From Paenibacillus sp. ACRRY (lineage in GTDB: Bacteria; Bacillota; Bacilli; Paenibacillales; Paenibacillaceae), in assembly GCF_022346995.1 (NCBI RefSeq), contig NZ_JAKRNM010000001.1:496001-560000 (forward strand): a DNA stretch of 64,000 nucleotides, written 5' to 3'. Positions within the stretch are counted from its first letter, which is position 1. The number at the start of each line of letters is the position of its first letter. The position numbers and the translations under genes were made by a program. The notes beneath the pieces were generated by a model. It was not told the origin of the DNA, searched no databases, and was given only the letters and a program-made list of their open reading frames with translations. Positions 18,916-30,400 of the stretch are shown here, in pieces.

Positions 18916-20505
18916 ATGAAGGTTACGAAGGTAGGAAAAATGTCCTTAGGCATCCTGATGGCTGCATCGTTAATAGCGGGGTGCGGAGATGTCAAAACGG
19001 GTGATCAGGAAGGTACAACTGACCCAAAAAACGAAGCAGTCAGCTTTCTCTGGAACGGTAAATTCAGCAGTAAAATCCCAGAACTTAAGGGCTATGGTGA
19101 TGTGGCAGCGTACAAAGAGATTCAGAAACGGACAGGTATCACGATTAATTTTCAGGAAAATGATACGAGCAATCTCTCCCAGTTCAATATTATGCTGGCC
19201 TCAGGAACCTATCCCGACATTATATATGTTCCGAGCAACTACCCTGGAGGCGTAGCCAAGCTTATTGAAGACGGTGTAGCCATACCGCTAAATGATCTGA
19301 TTGATCAATATGCGCCTAACTACAAGAAACTGCTAGAGGAGAATCCGGAAATCAAAAAGCAGGTTATGCTGGATGATGGTACAATAGCCAAATTCCCGCA
19401 GGTCAATCTTGATCTTAGACGCAACGCGTGGGCCGGAACGATGATCCGTCAGGATTGGCTGGATCAGGTAGGGCTTTCGATGCCAAAGACCATTGATGAG
19501 TGGTATATCGCATTAAAAGCTTTTAAAGAAAATGACATGAACGGAAATGGCGATAAGTATGACGAAATTCCGCTCGGTGATCAAAGTGGAATGGGCAGCA
19601 TTACATCCTTCAGCACAGCATATGGTCTACTCGTTACCTTTCAGATGAATCCACAGACGGGTAAGATCACCTATGGTCCCTATGAACCCGCATTCAAAGA
19701 TTATCTTGCTATGATGAATAAATGGTACCAAGAAGGCTTGATTGATAGTGAATTCGCAGCTACCGACAAGAAAGGCTTTGAAGCGAAGTTCTCGAATAAT
19801 ATTGTAGGCGCTTACGGTGGGACCATTTCCGGCATAAATACGTACAAAAACCAAATGCAGGCGGCTGTTCCCGATTTTAAACTGGTAGGTGTCTCGCCTC
19901 CGGTTGGACCTGCAGGCCAATCGTTCAGTGCAGCGGAACAACTGGCACAATATGTACCTCTCGAAGGAGCAGTTGTCAGCTCACAGGCCAAAGATCCAGA
20001 GAAGGTAATGAAGTTGCTCGACTTCATGGTTAGTGAGGAAGGGAGTGACCTGCAGAACTGGGGCCTTGAAGGGGAGAGCTATGTTATAGAGAATGGAAAG
20101 AAGAAATTTACGGATGCCATATGGAACGACCCGAATTATGAAGCACGAGTAGCCGTTTCGCGTTATGCCTATCCGACTTCAGGGATGGTTAAGGTGATGA
20201 GTTATGATGCCTGGGCTTCATTTGAACTGGAGCATCCGGAAGCCAAGGAAGCCAATGAAAGATGGTTCAATGCGGATCGCACACTGCTGCTGCCACCGCT
20301 CTTGTTCAGTGGGAGTGAAAGTCAGGAAATCAGCAGAATTATGAGTGAAGTGGATACTTATATGAAAGAAATGCTGTTAAAGTTCGTGATGGGTAACGAA
20401 CCCCTGGAGAACTTCGACACATACAAGGATACACTTCAGAAAATGAACATTGAAAAAGCGATCGAAATCTACCAAGTAGCGTATGATCGCTACCAACAAA
20501 GATAA
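18916..20505 (+). CDS. CUT1 sugar-binding lipoprotein (LplA/YtcQ-like)
   Basis: Extracytoplasmic receptor, 529 residues. Signal peptide with lipobox LIAGC (Cys at about 22) and an SBP_bac_1 fold with SGTYPDIIYVPSNYPGG and IRQDWLDQVGLSMPKTIDEWY, typical of YtcQ/LplA. I chose the ATG at 18916, 5 bases after GGGGGA; the ATG at 18910 overlaps that ribosome binding site. Last gene of the operon, followed by a terminator. Confidence 0.9.
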   Translation: MKVTKVGKMSLGILMAASLIAGCGDVKTGDQEGTTDPKNEAVSFLWNGKFSSKIPELKGYGDVAAYKEIQKRTGITINFQENDTSNLSQFNIMLASGTYPDIIYVPSNYPGGVAKLIEDGVAIPLNDLIDQYAPNYKKLLEENPEIKKQVMLDDGTIAKFPQVNLDLRRNAWAGTMIRQDWLDQVGLSMPKTIDEWYIALKAFKENDMNGNGDKYDEIPLGDQSGMGSITSFSTAYGLLVTFQMNPQTGKITYGPYEPAFKDYLAMMNKWYQEGLIDSEFAATDKKGFEAKFSNNIVGAYGGTISGINTYKNQMQAAVPDFKLVGVSPPVGPAGQSFSAAEQLAQYVPLEGAVVSSQAKDPEKVMKLLDFMVSEEGSDLQNWGLEGESYVIENGKKKFTDAIWNDPNYEARVAVSRYAYPTSGMVKVMSYDAWASFELEHPEAKEANERWFNADRTLLLPPLLFSGSESQEISRIMSEVDTYMKEMLLKFVMGNEPLENFDTYKDTLQKMNIEKAIEIYQVAYDRYQQR

Positions 20506-20520
20506 AGTCAAATAGAATGG

Positions 20521-20555
20521 AGCAGTCTGCCAATGAGCAGCTGCTTCTTTTTTTA
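20521..20555 (+). terminator. intrinsic terminator after the YtcQ-like gene
   Basis: Stem AGCAG(T)CTGC / GCAGCTGCT with one bulged base and a 6-base loop, followed by a T-rich stretch. The following 20556-20885 region holds one 89-codon frame that starts inside this hairpin and has no ribosome binding site; I see no gene there. Confidence 0.65.
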
Positions 20556-20885
20556 TTATATTATTGGACAGTTTGACGTAACATACGAAACGTTGAAGGA
20601 CATGAGCTGCTTAGTAAAAACAACTAACTGTTCTTTTTATACTGTACATAGAAGTAATATAGTAAGACCAATGATAACAACGGCTCATATATCAAACACG
20701 AGAATCGGGATTGGAATGATCTCTCCAAACGTTAGCAAAAATAATGAATCATTTAAGGCTTATGGTAAAGAGAGACTTCCTATTTTATGTGAATCAGGTT
20801 GATGATTGTGGGTTAATAACGGGGAAATGACTATTCTGGTTATGTAGGTTGCTATTCATAAAAAGTATAGGGAAGGTGAAACTTT

Positions 20886-21554
20886 TTGGATCTTGTCATT
20901 TATTCGGCTTTGGCACTAATTTATTTGTTTCTTGTGATCAGGATTGCTACTCAATTATCTGGAAAAAGACAATGGCTCAATTACTCCATCTTCCAGATCT
21001 TTGTATTATTCAGTCTTGCGTACGATAACGGAATTATCGCAGCTGGTCATCTCATAGGTGAAGGAGAGCTGCTAAAGAGACTTAGTAGTGTTCGCTTTTG
21101 GCTTCATGCCTTTGCAACTCCCACGTTGATACTTGTAGGCTACTACATCCTGCGCAGCTCACAAGTCAAATTTTCAAAACACATCATTACACATATTGCT
21201 GCGTGGTTAATAACAGTGGGCCTTATCATTTACCAAATTGTAAGTTCAACTATACATGAGGTTAACACTCTCACTCCCATAGAGGAGTATGGGGTTTTGA
21301 GGTATACGTCAGAAAGTCTTGCTGGTCCGCCCTTTATGGTTATCATCGTTGGTTTTCTGCTGTTGTTAATCGGTGTAATCGTTCTAGTAAAACAAAAATG
21401 GGTATGGCTGTTCGTTGGAACCGTACTGTTATTTGTGGGGCAGGGGATCCAAATACCCTTAGCAAGCACAGCTTTAACAAATATATACGAACTTCTTCTC
21501 ATGGTGTCCATATGGATCACCACTTCAAGAGCTTTAGATTCTCAGAGACCATAA
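20886..21554 (+). CDS. polytopic membrane protein of unknown function
   Basis: 222 residues with about six or seven hydrophobic segments (for example LVIYSALALIYLFLVI, FMVIIVGFLLLLIGVIVLV and WLFVGTVLLFVGQGI) and short charged loops. The start is TTG at 20886 with GGAAGGTGAAA about 8 bases upstream; no ATG is available near the N-terminus. I do not recognise a domain with confidence. It is a single-gene unit with its own terminator. Confidence 0.65.
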   Translation: MDLVIYSALALIYLFLVIRIATQLSGKRQWLNYSIFQIFVLFSLAYDNGIIAAGHLIGEGELLKRLSSVRFWLHAFATPTLILVGYYILRSSQVKFSKHIITHIAAWLITVGLIIYQIVSSTIHEVNTLTPIEEYGVLRYTSESLAGPPFMVIIVGFLLLLIGVIVLVKQKWVWLFVGTVLLFVGQGIQIPLASTALTNIYELLLMVSIWITTSRALDSQRP

Positions 21555-21604
21555 GGTTCCTGTAATACGTTATAGAGTTGATTGAAGTAAAAGAAGAAAA
21601 GGTG

Positions 21605-21647
21605 AAATGTCTAATGGATGATTGACTCGTTCATTAGACATTTTTTG
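21605..21647 (+). terminator. intrinsic terminator after the membrane protein gene
   Basis: Perfect 11-bp stem AATGTCTAATG/CATTAGACATT with a run of T residues. Confidence 0.8.
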
Positions 21648-21730
21648 TTGTGGAGTAATAACTGTGCTAATGAACAGGATATTTGAAATCAACGAAGGGT
21701 ACAATACTACAAAAACTCTGGGGGTACTCC

Positions 21731-21899
21731 GTGTTTAAACCATTTGTTTGGTTGATTTTAATTTTTACTTTATCCGTTGGGTTCAATTGGGCCACTAGTA
21801 GGGAACGCTCATGTAGAGGATAAACAACGCGTAAGGTTAGATATGACGGTATACAGGAGGTTTTCGTTTTATGAAATTCGAACTAGGACGCTGCTTACT
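21731..21899 (+). pseudogene. possible remnant of a small secreted-protein gene
   Basis: A GTG frame (21731-21823) encodes 30 residues beginning MFKPFVWLILIFTLSVGF, like a signal peptide, then stops. A second frame (from about 21790) continues with a polar sequence (GPLVGNAHVEDKQRVRLD) up to about 21899. Together they look like a signal peptide and mature start separated by a frameshift. The evidence is only compositional and I do not recognise a family. Outside this I see nothing else between 21648 and 21870. Confidence 0.2.
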
Positions 21900-22104
21900 G
21901 AATGAACGCTTGATGGAATCCGGAAAGTCAGCAGAGTGGCTGGCAAAAGAATTACTTTTTAAACCGGAACGGGTTTACGACTTTATGGAAAACAAACGGG
22001 TGATGCCGCTTAAAATGGCCATATCGATCGCCGACTCTATCGGTTGTGACGTTCGTGCCTTGTATGAATTAATTCCGAGTGATATCGAAGTCAAGGGAGA
22101 TTGA
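21871..22104 (+). CDS. small XRE-like helix-turn-helix protein
   Basis: 77 residues, essentially one Cro/CI-type helix-turn-helix (AEWLAKELLFKPERVYDFMENKRVMPLKMAISIADSIG). ACAGGAGGTTTTCGTTTT precedes the ATG, a strong ribosome binding site. It probably shares a transcript with the DUF3888 gene that starts about 40 bases downstream. Target unknown. Confidence 0.75.
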   Translation: MKFELGRCLLNERLMESGKSAEWLAKELLFKPERVYDFMENKRVMPLKMAISIADSIGCDVRALYELIPSDIEVKGD

Positions 22105-22146
22105 TGAAATGTTGGAATGCGCTATCTCTAACCGGAGGTGAAGTCC

Positions 22147-22581
22147 TTGTTTGGAAGAGTGGTAAGAAGATTACTTGTATCGCTTCTCTGTCTGACGCTT
22201 ATTTTGGAACCCGCAAAAACCTATGCTGAAACGCATACATATTGTAAGGACCAAAGACTGATCCTAACTCTTTTAAGTCCGACAATAGAAGAGCAACTAA
22301 CCCTCTTTTATAAAGATCGATTGATTGAGAAACCTATGTTTGCTCCTTTTCTAGGTGGGAATGACCTAAGCATAGATTATCATGATTCATACATTATTGC
22401 CCACGTAACGGTTGAACCGTACGTTGGTCCCCACTTAAGTGTTGGTCAGGATCTGATTACGTTTCATATAGACAATGCCGGCGAGGTCAAAGTCATTGCA
22501 TATCATCATATCAAAAGTTACGAGCTTCCACCAAATTGGAGGGATGTGGTCATTCCAACTGCAACCTTCAGACAAATGTAA
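22147..22581 (+). CDS. secreted DUF3888-like protein
   Basis: About 144 residues: a basic start and hydrophobic core (RRLLVSLLCLTLILEPAKTYA) forming a signal peptide, then a small domain with LILTLLSPTIEEQLTLFY and the C-terminal LITFHIDNAGEVKVIAYHHIK pattern that I associate with DUF3888 proteins of Bacillales. The start is taken as TTG 22147, 8 bases after GGAGG; the GTG at 22138 lies inside that ribosome binding site. The function of the family is unknown. Confidence 0.65.
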   Translation: MFGRVVRRLLVSLLCLTLILEPAKTYAETHTYCKDQRLILTLLSPTIEEQLTLFYKDRLIEKPMFAPFLGGNDLSIDYHDSYIIAHVTVEPYVGPHLSVGQDLITFHIDNAGEVKVIAYHHIKSYELPPNWRDVVIPTATFRQM

Positions 22582-22635
22582 ATGTTGCGCTGTAAATAAT
22601 CGAAATACTTGTTTAACAAGGAGTTGAGTTTTTTT

Positions 22636-23247
22636 ATGACAAAACAATATCAAAGGTTACTTGAGGGGAAATTGTATGAAACCGATGAACAGATCCAAGA
22701 AATGAAAAATAAAGGGCGGTATCTCTCTAGATTATTTAATCAAACCACAGAAGAAGAGAATGCTCTCAGAAAGGACTTGATTAAAGACCTGTTTGGGAAA
22801 ATAGGTGAAAATTATACAGTGAAGCCACCCTTTTATTGTAGTCATGGGTCTCATATCAACGTAGGAAATCATTTTTTCTGTAATTTTAATTGTATCTTTT
22901 TAGACCTCAATACGATTGAGATCGGCAATAATGTATTTATTGGTCCAAGAGTTAGTATTTATACTGCTCTTCATCCCATTGATAAAGAAGTCAGGAGCAC
23001 AGGACTCGAGTATGCGTTACCCGTAGTCATTGAAGATGATGTTTGGATCGCAGGAGATGTTGTCATTAATCCAGGAGTAACCATTGGGAAGGGAAGTATT
23101 ATTGGTTCTGGTTCGGTGGTTACCAAAGATATCCCTGAAAATGTGATTGCTCATGGCAATCCATGTAGAGTTCATAGATCAATTACAGATGCGGATAAAG
23201 AATACTGGAATGAGGTGTTAGCCGAGTACAAGGAAAGTTTAGAATAA
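22636..23247 (+). CDS. sugar O-acetyltransferase (maltose/galactoside acetyltransferase type)
   Basis: Transfers acetyl from acetyl-CoA to a sugar hydroxyl. The product (203 residues) has the N-terminal mac domain (LLEGKLYETDEQIQEMKNKG) and a left-handed beta-helix of hexapeptide repeats (INVGNHFFCN, IEIGNNVFIGPRVSI, VVIEDDVWIAGDVVI, VTIGKGSIIGSGSVV). The catalytic His is in YTALHPID. The ATG at 22636 is chosen; AAGGAG lies 12 bases upstream. The gene is convergent with the following AraC gene. Confidence 0.88.
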   Translation: MTKQYQRLLEGKLYETDEQIQEMKNKGRYLSRLFNQTTEEENALRKDLIKDLFGKIGENYTVKPPFYCSHGSHINVGNHFFCNFNCIFLDLNTIEIGNNVFIGPRVSIYTALHPIDKEVRSTGLEYALPVVIEDDVWIAGDVVINPGVTIGKGSIIGSGSVVTKDIPENVIAHGNPCRVHRSITDADKEYWNEVLAEYKESLE

Positions 23248-23283
23248 ATGGTTTTTTAATGCCGAAATGGAGTAGGAATTTGG

Positions 23284-24156
23284 CTACTCATAATAGATGG
23301 CTTCGTAAGGAAACTCTAACTTATTCAAGCGATATTCTTTGGGTGACATGGACATATATTGCCGAAAAACTTTGCCAAAATAGCTTGGACTCTCAAAACC
23401 GCATTGTTGACCAATCTGGGAAATTGGAAGCTCAGTCGTGCGGAGTAGTCGGATTGCAACCTCAATCCGTCTGTCTTTGAGATAGGCTAGCGGTGATGTT
23501 TTCTCCGATTTCTGAAATAATCTGCACAAGTAATGCTTATTGATATCACAATGGCTGGCCAGCAAATCGAGCGTCAAAGGGGAAGCATAATTCTCCCGGA
23601 TGAACTTTTTGCATTTCTCGATCGTGGTAATCGAAAGGACGCCGATATCTCTCTCCGCATCCCGACTTGTCTGAACCAAGATAAGCAACCACTGATAGAC
23701 TTGCATGGACAAACGATACTTGTCCGTTACTTTCTCTTGATGAATCAAATGGATGATCTGCCATAACTCCTGAATCAGGGGAGAATCCGCGTTTCGTAGA
23801 ATGACATGTCCCTCGTTATCATGAATCATATCCCAGATCCGGTTCGCTTCATCCCCCCGAATGTTTATCCAGATAAATTCCCAAGGTTCGTTATTCTCTT
23901 GCTTATAGTAATAGCAATGTTCTCCAGAGATTTTAACCAGTAGGGCATGTCCTTTAGGTAAAGGAAGCGTTTGATTATCAATATCCAGATAGCCCTGTCC
24001 ATTAAGCGTGTATTGAAAAACAACGTGCCCAGGGTCCGGTCTATTGTCACTTGGACAGCGATATTCCTCGCTGGAGACGATCTGCCATCCAATAGAGTCC
24101 AGTGTCATGATTGATGTATCGTCGTTACGAAAAGCATAAGAGACCGTATGAACCAT
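23284..24156 (-). CDS. AraC family transcriptional regulator
   Basis: 290 residues: an N-terminal AraC-binding cupin (about 25-115, with PDPGHVVFQYTLNGQGYLDI) and a C-terminal double helix-turn-helix (about 185-280, LTLDLLASHCDINKHYLCRLFQKSEKTSP and ISQIGQQCGFESPSYFGKVFRQYMSMSP). It is divergent from the giant rhamnogalacturonan enzyme gene, its likely target. AGGGGATGAAAG precedes the ATG. Confidence 0.9.
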   Translation of the reverse strand: MVHTVSYAFRNDDTSIMTLDSIGWQIVSSEEYRCPSDNRPDPGHVVFQYTLNGQGYLDIDNQTLPLPKGHALLVKISGEHCYYYKQENNEPWEFIWINIRGDEANRIWDMIHDNEGHVILRNADSPLIQELWQIIHLIHQEKVTDKYRLSMQVYQWLLILVQTSRDAERDIGVLSITTIEKCKKFIRENYASPLTLDLLASHCDINKHYLCRLFQKSEKTSPLAYLKDRRIEVAIRLLRTTELPISQIGQQCGFESPSYFGKVFRQYMSMSPKEYRLNKLEFPYEAIYYE

Positions 24157-24215
24157 ACTTTCATCCCCTGCCTAAAAAAGTCAATTATATTATATAATAC
24201 GTCACATTTTTTAGA

Positions 24216-24244
24216 TTGTCTGCCTTTTTTTACACCTGTAAGAT
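24216..24244 (+). promoter_or_regulatory. possible sigma-A promoter of the giant lyase/esterase gene
   Basis: TTGTCT (24216-24221), a 17-base spacer and TAAGAT (24239-24244), leaving an untranslated leader of about 215 bases. The remaining sequence between 24262 and 24464 shows no gene. Confidence 0.35.
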
Positions 24245-24247
24245 AAT

Positions 24248-24261
24248 TGTAAGCGGTAACA
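24248..24261 (+). promoter_or_regulatory. cre-like (CcpA) site before the giant lyase/esterase gene
   Basis: TGTAAGCGGTAACA matches 13 of 14 positions of TGWAARCGYTWNCW and would cover the transcription start of the proposed promoter, a typical roadblock position. Confidence 0.5.
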
Positions 24262-24464
24262 TAAAAAGGGGGTGACTATCGTTGTGTTCCTTTGGTTAGT
24301 GAAAGCAAGTTTTCCTGCAACAAAGGAATAGTGCTTCACAAGTCCAACGAACGACTAACATCAAGCAGGGCAGATGAACCATATTCCTGGGGCTGTCTTA
24401 CAACACAAAGATTTCTTTCCCCAGATTCTAAAATGAATTTTTGGATAAAGGAGGAGCTAATCCA

Positions 24465-27400
24465 ATGGACCGAAGAACTGTTTCCATCCAGAAATCGATA
24501 TTTGTATCTTTTCTAGCATTCCTTATGGTTATTTCATTGGCTGTACCTCCGGCTCCGGCACGTGCAGAGTCATCAGACATCCTGACGGGCCGCCAGGGAG
24601 AATATCTTAACCGGGGTCTGGTTGCGGTTCTCGTAGACAACGGCGTTTTTTTAAGCTGGAGGTATTTAAACAATGATCCTGATGATATCGCTTTCAATAT
24701 ATACAAAAACGGAACCAAAGTGAACGCGTCACCGATCAGCGACGTGACAAACTATGTGGACACAACCGGCTTCGACAGCTCGCAATATCAGATTTCCACC
24801 ATCATTGCGGGCAAGGAGCAAATGCAGCCAGAGGTTGTATCGGTCTGGCATAACGATTACCTGCCTATTCCACTGGATAAGCCGGCTGACGGCCGGACCA
24901 AGGATGGTGGAACTTACTCTTATTATGCCGGCGATGCTTCCGTAGCGGACTTGGACGGTGATGGCGAATATGAAATCGTCTTCCTGTGGAGTCCGAGTAA
25001 TTCCAAAGACAATTCGCAGGCAGGTTATACCGGCAATGTCTATATCGATGCCATCAAGCTGGACGGCACAAAGCTGTGGAGGATTGACCTTGGAGTCAAT
25101 ATCCGTGCCGGAGCCCATTATACGCAACTCATGGTATACGATCTGGATGGCAACGGAAAAGCCGAAGTCGTTGTGAAAACAGCGGACGGCACAAAAGACG
25201 GACAAGGCACGGTCATTGGTGACGGCACGAAAGATTACCGCAACGAGGGCGGATACATACTGTCAGGGCCGGAGTATCTCACGCTGTTTGACGGTGAGAC
25301 CGGAGCGGCCGTATCCACCGTGGATTACAATCCCCCAAGAGGAAACGTCAGTGATTGGGGCGACGGGTACGGCAACCGTGTAGACCGCTTCCTTGGCGCC
25401 ATCGCTTATCTGGACGGCACGAAGCCAAGTGTTGTGATGAGCCGCGGTTATTATACCCGCACTGTGCTTGCTGCTTATGATTATGTTGGCGGAAAACTCG
25501 TGCAGCGCTGGATCTTCGACACAAACGAAGCAGGAGCACAATATCAAGGACAAGGTAACCATAACTTAAGTGTACTGGATGCCGACAATGACGGCAAAGA
25601 TGAAATCATGTTCGGCGCCTTAGCCATCGACGATGATGGCGGTTTGATGTACAGCACCGGGCTCGGTCACGGTGATGCCATGCACGCCGGACAGCTCGAT
25701 CCGAACCGGGAGGGCTACCAGGTCGTAAGCGTGCATGAGCATTCGGACGCTGCGTACGGACTGGAGATGCGAGATGCGGCTACAGGTGAAATTCTCTGGG
25801 GACAAAAAACAGGTTTCGACACCGGCCGCGGAATGTCGGCGGACATTGATCCGAACTATCCTGGCTACGAGTCATGGGCCACAACCATTACCAATGGGCA
25901 AAGTGTCCCTGTAACCAATACCTACTCAGCTGCCGGAGAGGCTATCTATACTGCGGAAGAAGGACCTAAAACCGCAAACTTTGCGATTTGGTGGGATGGA
26001 GATCTTCAGCGGGAGCTGTTCGATCATGAGTGGGATAACAGTACAGCCAGAGGAATTCCACTCATCTATAAGTGGGATTACGAGAACAAAAAGCTGGATG
26101 AAATTTTCCGGGCGACTGGTACGTTAACGAACAACCATACCAAAGGAAATCCAGCGCTACAGGCGGACATTCTGGGTGACTGGCGTGAGGAAATTCTACT
26201 GCGTAGCGAAGATAGTTCGGAATACCGTCTCTATACGACGACCATTCCTTCAGATTATCGTATTCCTACGCTGATGCAGGACCCTGTATATCGACTTGGT
26301 GTAGCATGGCAAAATGTATCTTACAACCAGCCGCCTCATACAGGCTTCTATCTTGGAGCGGAAGCAACAGCATTCCCTAAAGCGGATCTGTCACTGACGC
26401 GTGAAGCAGAAATGCTGGAGTCCGTCTATCGCTTTGACTTTGGTACCGAGACAGCGTCAGGGAATACGGCAGTACAGGATACGCTTTACGCACAAGATAC
26501 GGGCTACGGCTTCATAGAAACAAGTGGGGTTACCGTAGGGGCAGACCAGGTTTCGGTTGAGACCGGTACGACATTTGCTGTTGACCTGCCCAATGCCAAC
26601 TATAAGGTGACATTGCGGCTGGGGAATGATTCGCGTGGCTCCAACGTTGGAGTCAAATCCGAATTCGTCCAGAAGTTAGCTATGACGAATGTAAAAGCGG
26701 GAGAACCGCTGGAGTATTCCTATGACATTGCCCTGGTGGATGGTCAGCTTGATTTCCTCTTCACGGGTACAGCCATAGACATCCAAGACATTATCATAGA
26801 GAAATATCCGGATAAATCGGCCGGTGCCGCAACGACGATCTATATGGCCGGTGATTCAACCATGCAATCTTACAGTGAAATGCAGGCACCACAAGAGGGG
26901 TGGGGTCAGCAATTCGGTCGTTACTTCTCAAATGGGGCAGTGATCGTGAACGACGCGATCGGCGGCCGAAGCAGCAAATCGTTTATGGTAGACGGTCGTC
27001 TGGATACGATCCTGCAGCGAATCAAGCCGGGAGATTTCTTCTTCATTTCCTTCGGTCACAATGATGCCAGTGCAGGGATACCGGACCGTTATGCATCACC
27101 AGAAGATTATAAAATGTATTTGGCCCGATATGTAAACGGTACCAAACAGCGAGGTGCAACACCGGTATTGCTTACTCCGGTTGGACGCAGAGATTTCAAT
27201 ACGGTAACGCAGGAATTCAACGTCAGTTTCCCGGCATATGTGCAGGCTGCCAAAGAGGTGGCAGAGGAGCTTGACGTGCCGCTGATTGATCTCAGCAAGC
27301 TGAGCATTGCGTACTACGACAAAATCGGTAATGCTGCAACGGAGAAAGTGTTCCTTTACGCTAATCCGGGTGAATATCCGAAATACCCAAATGGAATCAA

Positions 27401-30400
27401 CGATAATACACACTTCAGCAGTTATGGCGCACAGAAAATTGCCGGACTGGTTGCAGGCGCGGTCAAAGACATGGAGTTGAGTATTTCTTCTCTGGTTATC
27501 GACCCGGATATGTCCGAGCCGGAACCGGAGCCAGAAATTCAGCTCTACGAAGAGGATTTTGAAGGATACGCTGCCGACTACCAGTATGCGATGGTCAATG
27601 CTACGGGTATTGCAGGAACGATGACAGGGACCGTTGTAGAACAAAGCGGAAATAAAGTGCTGTCCGTCACGGGATCCGGATCAGGTCATCGGGCTAAAGT
27701 GTTCCGTTTGTTCGATGCCGTAAACGGTGATCAGGTAAACGTGAAGTTTGATTGGCAATCGGGCAATGTAAGTGCCTATCCGTCAGAGGGGCATCTTACT
27801 ATCATGGATTCTAACGAAAATGCGCTTTTCACACTGTATACGAAAACCGGAAGTTCCAAAATTCATTATTATGTCGGTGCTTATAATCCGGACTATGGCA
27901 CAGGCGATACAGCCATACCTGAAGGTGGAACGGCTACAGAGATCTCCAAGAACCAGTGGGTCAATGTGGATGCAACCGTTAATTTTGCCAAGAAAACGCT
28001 GGATATGACGTTAACGAACATAGCGGATCCGACAGTTACACAGACGATCGAATCTATTCAGATGAGTTCCGGTGCTTACGCGGACAACGTCAGAGCCTTT
28101 AGGTTCTTGGGTACGAGAAAAGGCGGTGGAGGCACGCTGAACTGGACGACTCAGATCGATAACGTGCGAATTGAAGGCACTCAGCTCCCTTCCGAGGGCG
28201 GCGATCAAACGGCTTTGATTGCTCTGTATGATGAGATCAAAGCACTGGATCTGTCGGAATATACAGAAGCATCGAAAGCAGTGGTGAATCGGGCTTTGGC
28301 AGCTGCGGAAGCCATATTCAATACAGAAGCCACTCAGGCCCAGGTTGACCACACATTTAACATGTTAAATGTCGCCAAGGGTTCATTGACCAAAGAGACG
28401 GCTGAAGAGGTAAGTGAGTACAAGTTTGATTTTGGTTCCGGCAGCACTGCTGATGGATATATCAAGGTAGATGCCAAGCGAGCGTACATCGAAGGAAATG
28501 GGTATGGCTTTGCCGATACTGCGCTGACCGAAGATGTGAACCGGGAAACCGGAGATGCGCTCAAGGAGGATTTCACGCGGGTAAACGGAACTTCCTTCCT
28601 GGTGGAAATGGAACCAGCCAATTACCGGGTAACGATGACCGTTGGGGATGCGGAGGAATCGACAAGCGCAAGTGTCGTCGCGGAGCAGATGACGAAGCTG
28701 CCGCTTACAACCATTTCCAAGGGTGATTTTAAAGAAATCACTTATGACATTGCTCTGATTGACGGAGTGTTTAACTTTGACTTCGCTGGAAATACACCGA
28801 AGATTAATGGACTGAAGATTGAGCGTCTGCCTGAAAACGGCGCGGGCGATAAGCCTGTCATTTATTTGGCTAGCGATTCCACCGTTGCCAATTACGCGGA
28901 GAACTATCGCCCGCAAGCAGGCTGGGGCGAAACGCTGGGCGGATATTTTGATCAAAATGAAATCAGCGTTGATAACCGGGCAGTCGGTGGGCTCAGCAGC
29001 AAGACCTTCCTGGTCGGTGGATATCTCAACGATCTTTTGCTCGATATTCATGAAGGCGATTATCTGTTTATGCAGTGGTCTCATAACGATTCCACGCCGT
29101 CCCGCCCGGAGCGCTATCTTACGCCTGAGCAATTCAAGGTATATTTGAAAGAATACATTGATGGAGCTCGGCAAAGAGGGGCGATTCCGATTCTGGTCAC
29201 TCCAGTTAACCGTCGTGATTTTACTGGAGAGATCCTGAACAAAAGCTTCCCGGAATATGTTCAGGCCATGAAAGAAACGGCGGAGGAGACGGAAACACTT
29301 ATCATCGATCTGAACCAGGCAAGCTGGGAGTATTTCCAGGAGCTTGGGACAGAAGGAACCAAGTCGATATTCATGTGGGTAGGTACAACGGAAGACAATA
29401 CACATTTGCAGATGAACGGTGCAATCAAGGTATCTGAACTTGTGGCACGTCTTGTGAAAGAACTGAATATACCGCTGTCAGCCTTAGTCACACTGGAAGG
29501 GGAATCACCGGAACAGACAGCTCCGCATACGACGGTATCCGTTGAAGGGGAGAAGCATGACGGGTGGTATACTTCTCCAGTACAAGTAACCTTTACAGCA
29601 ACTGATGAAGATTCCGAGATTGAAGGAACCTATTATCAAATTAATGGTGGCGAAACGGTGAGTGGTACACAGTTGACTCTAAGTGAAGAAGGTACACATA
29701 CCATCACTTACTGGAGCGTCGATGTGGATGGTAACCAAGAGAGTGAGCAGACTCTGACCCTATCTATTGATCTCGTACCACCAACCATTGAAATTCAGGG
29801 TCAAACCGAATACACCATTGATCAGCACGTGGAAATTGGCTATACAGCCTCCGATTCGGTATCCGGCGTAACAGAACCGACGGGTGTGCTCCTGGACACT
29901 CCGGCTTATACACTGGAACCCGGCCTGAACAAGTTGACGGCAAACGTATCCGATTTGGCTGGCTGGGAACAGACGGTAGAATATAGCTTTGGAGTTATTG
30001 CTACATTTGATAGCCTGATTAATCTGACCAACTCCTTTGCGAATGAATCGATAGATCCTAATGCAAATGCTCTTGCTGAGCAGCTCGCGAACACATTAGA
30101 GCAGGCCAACCAGGCAGCTATTAATCATGAAGGAGCAAAGGCACGTCAACTTCTTGCATCTTACGGTAATGATGTTCAAGCAGCTAGAGGAACCGTATTT
30201 ACGGATGAGCAGGCCAATGTGCTGCTTAAGTGGGAAGAATGGCTCAACCAAGCAACTCCACTAGCGAACGGGGCGCCTGGAACGCCTGTGTTATCTGATA
30301 ATAACGGTTACGATACGGGTCTCAAAGACGGGGATTACACGGTCACGATGAATCTGTGGTGGGGCAATAACGGCAATCAGTTCAAACTGTATGAGAATGG

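Noticed and set aside
20533-20802. 89-codon ORF after the YtcQ-like gene
   Set aside because: Its start lies within the terminator hairpin and it lacks a ribosome binding site; no domain recognised.
27096-27644. 182-codon minus-strand ORF
   Set aside because: Antisense shadow of the first CE12 and following sandwich region, no family similarity.
28383-29405. 340-codon minus-strand ORF inside the giant enzyme gene
   Set aside because: It is the antisense shadow of a clearly coding CE12 region; no ribosome binding site and no recognisable domain.
26430-29500. Recent tandem duplication within the giant gene
   Set aside because: The two sandwich-CE12 units share fold and motifs but differ strongly in residue sequence, so the duplication is old or the units were acquired separately; no DNA-level repeat is visible.
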